A DNA stretch of 13,018 nt, from positions 1 through 13,018 of the forward strand of contig JAWLCQ010000146.1 in the NCBI GenBank assembly GCA_041687095.1, in the 5' to 3' direction. The translations under genes were made by a program, and so were the position numbers. Every line of letters starts with the position of its first letter. Position 1 is the stretch's first letter. Source of the stretch: JAWLCQ01 sp041687095. Its GTDB lineage: Bacteria > Planctomycetota > Phycisphaerae > SM23-33. Below, piece after piece: positions 11,538 through 13,018 of this stretch. Below the pieces are notes generated by a model that searched no databases, was not told the DNA's origin, and worked only from the letters and a program-made list of their open reading frames with translations.

Positions 11538-13018
11538 TCACGCGAACCCCGCCTCCTCGAACTTGAAGTCGCGGGTGCTGGTGGACGTGGCGATGGTGTA
11601 GAGGTAGTGGAAGACCCCGCGCTGCTGGAGCAGTTCGTCGAACGTCCCGTCCTCGACGATCTGCCCCTGCTCGACGACGAGGATGCGGTCGGCGCGGCGG
11701 ATGGTGCTGAGGCGGTGGGCGATGACGAAGGCGGTCCGGCCCTCGAACAGGGCGTCCAGCGCCCGCTGGATCAGCCGCTCGGTCTCGTTGTCCAGGGCGC
11801 TGGTGGCCTCGTCGAGGATGAGGCAGCGGGGGTCGAGGAGCATGCACCGCGCGATGGCGAGGCGTTGGCGCTGCCCCCCGGACAGGCCCGTCCCGCCCTC
11901 GCCCACCTTGTGCTCCAGGGCGGCGGCGAAGGCGTTGACGAACTCCATCGACTGGGACTTCTCCAAGGCGTCGCGGATCTGGGCGTCGGTGGCGTCGGGG
12001 CGGGCGCAGCGGAGGTTGTCGGCGATGGAGGCGTTGAAGAGGAACGGCTCCTGCAGGACGACCCCGTAGACCGACCGGTACTCGCGGATCGGCAGCTCGC
12101 GGATGTCGATCCCGTCGAGGAGGATCCGGCCCTCGTTGGGGTCGTAGAAGCGGAGCAGCAGGTTGGCGACGGTGGTCTTCCCGCCCCCGCTGCGCCCCAC
12201 CAGGGCCACCGTCTGCCCCGCGGGCACATGGAAGCTCACCCCCCGCAGCGCCGGGCGATCCGTGTACGTGAAAGTCACGCCGCGGAACTCCAGCTCGCCC
12301 CGCAGCTCCGAGGGCATCGCCCGCGTCGGGGCGTCCACCACCGTGCTCTGCGTGTCCAGCACGGTGTGGTACAGGTCGAACCCCGCCCGCGCGACGGCCG
12401 ACTGCGCGTAGACGTTCGTGATGCTCGACACCATCCCCGTGAAGTACGCCTGGTAGCCCACGAAGGCGATCAGCGTCCCCGTGCTCATGCCCCATCGCAG
12501 CAGGGCGTTGGCGCCGACCACCCACACCAGGGCGGTGATGGCGTAGCTCAGCCCCTCGGAGAACAGTTGCAGGCGGATCACCTCGCGCTGGGCGACCACC
12601 CACTTCACCTGTCGCGGCCAGACGCGGAGGTCGAACTCCTCCTGCACCTGGTCCTCCATGCTGAACGCCTGGATGGTCTTGGTGCCCCGCAGCTTGTCCA
12701 GGATGAACCCGGCGATCCAGTTGTGCGACTCCATCGCCTTGCGCGAGCAGCGGTGGATCCGCGGGGCCAGCCGCCGGCTGACGATCACGTACCCCACCGC
12801 CCCCACCAGCACCACCCCCGTCATCGGCAGGCTCAGCCACGTGCAGACCACCAGCGCGAAGACCAGCCCGAAGAGGTAGATCAGCAGCGACGAGAAGACC
12901 GTCCGGAAGAACACCCCCACCTGGCAGATGGCGTTCTCGAAGACGCGGTTGTAGAGGAAGCCCGAGGGATACTTGCTGTGGAACCGCAGGCACAGCCGCT
13001 GGAGGTGGCGGAAGCCCA
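11538..13018 (-). CDS. ABC exporter, fused permease and ATPase (5' part beyond the window)
   Basis: C-terminal about 492 residues of an MsbA/LmrA-type half-transporter that would dimerise in the inner membrane and export a lipid, peptide or drug-like substrate. The frame is open to the window edge; the GTG at 12918-12920 is internal, since the codons before it encode conserved permease sequence (RFHSKYPSGFLYNRVFENAI). The permease part shows at least three membrane segments (around 12890-12840, 12830-12770 and 12560-12490). The ATPase is complete: Walker A GRSGGGKT (12197-12174), Q-loop Q (12053-12051), signature LSGGQ (11885-11871), Walker B LILDE with D-loop SALD (11822-11790) and H-loop His in IAHRLST (11717-11715). 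The C-terminal tail is ordinary. The substrate cannot be told. The gene is convergent with the PEP-CTERM gene. Confidence 0.95.
   Translation of the reverse strand, partial: GFRHLQRLCLRFHSKYPSGFLYNRVFENAICQVGVFFRTVFSSLLIYLFGLVFALVVCTWLSLPMTGVVLVGAVGYVIVSRRLAPRIHRCSRKAMESHNWIAGFILDKLRGTKTIQAFSMEDQVQEEFDLRVWPRQVKWVVAQREVIRLQLFSEGLSYAITALVWVVGANALLRWGMSTGTLIAFVGYQAYFTGMVSSITNVYAQSAVARAGFDLYHTVLDTQSTVVDAPTRAMPSELRGELEFRGVTFTYTDRPALRGVSFHVPAGQTVALVGRSGGGKTTVANLLLRFYDPNEGRILLDGIDIRELPIREYRSVYGVVLQEPFLFNASIADNLRCARPDATDAQIRDALEKSQSMEFVNAFAAALEHKVGEGGTGLSGGQRQRLAIARCMLLDPRCLILDEATSALDNETERLIQRALDALFEGRTAFVIAHRLSTIRRADRILVVEQGQIVEDGTFDELLQQRGVFHYLYTIATSTSTRDFKFEEAGFA

Noticed and set aside
11293..12993. 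566-aa minus-strand ORF overlapping the ABC transporter in another frame
   Set aside because: The adjacent frame holds all ABC motifs; this one is Arg/Pro-rich and runs through the non-coding repeats.

Overview
This is a GC-rich, densely coding bacterial window with compact genes and both strands in use. Secreted proteins carry signal peptides or a lipobox, and one has a C-terminal PEP-CTERM sorting tail with an Arg-rich end. Others are a large GH36 glycosidase with an extra beta-sandwich, a secreted EF-hand protein and an orphan FliM-like protein. Together these suggest Planctomycetota, perhaps Phycisphaerae-like; Armatimonadota or another PEP-CTERM lineage is the main alternative. The taxonomy is inference from gene content and composition, since no rRNA or tRNA is present.

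Layout: (1) 3-2498 (+), 5'-truncated GH36 alpha-galactosidase-like enzyme with a CBM9-like insertion. (2) 2567-3631 (+), secreted protein with EF-hand-type loops, preceded by a plausible promoter, then a small 51-aa ORF (3674-3829) and a terminator hairpin. (3) 3830-4187, convergent intergenic space holding two mirror-image palindromes. (4) 4188-5159 (-), FliM/SpoA-like protein, divergent from (5) msrB (5273-5821, +), a lipoprotein. (6) 5822-6205, a MITE-like element with 14-bp inverted repeats and a 9-bp target duplication, then the ahcY promoter. (7) ahcY (6206-7480) and pyrC (7599-8873), housekeeping genes separated by a strong hairpin. (8) 8874-10057, an accessory islet: a minimal nucleotidyltransferase/HEPN pair lying between two MITE-like elements that share a terminal sequence. 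The HEPN reading frame appears broken near its 5' end. (9) 10328-11209 (+), a PEP-CTERM protein with the elements of a trypsin-like catalytic triad. (10) 11210-11537, palindromic and tandem repeats. (11) 11538 to the window end (-), an ABC exporter fused permease/ATPase cut by the window edge.

The genes do not form one pathway. AhcY recycles S-adenosylhomocysteine, MsrB repairs oxidised methionine and PyrC acts in pyrimidine synthesis. The GH36 enzyme, EF-hand protein, PEP-CTERM protein and ABC exporter fit an organism that digests polysaccharides and elaborates its envelope. The most distinctive feature is that almost every long intergenic space carries a different palindromic repeat. Three of these repeats have recognisable insertion signatures (inverted termini plus flanking direct repeats).
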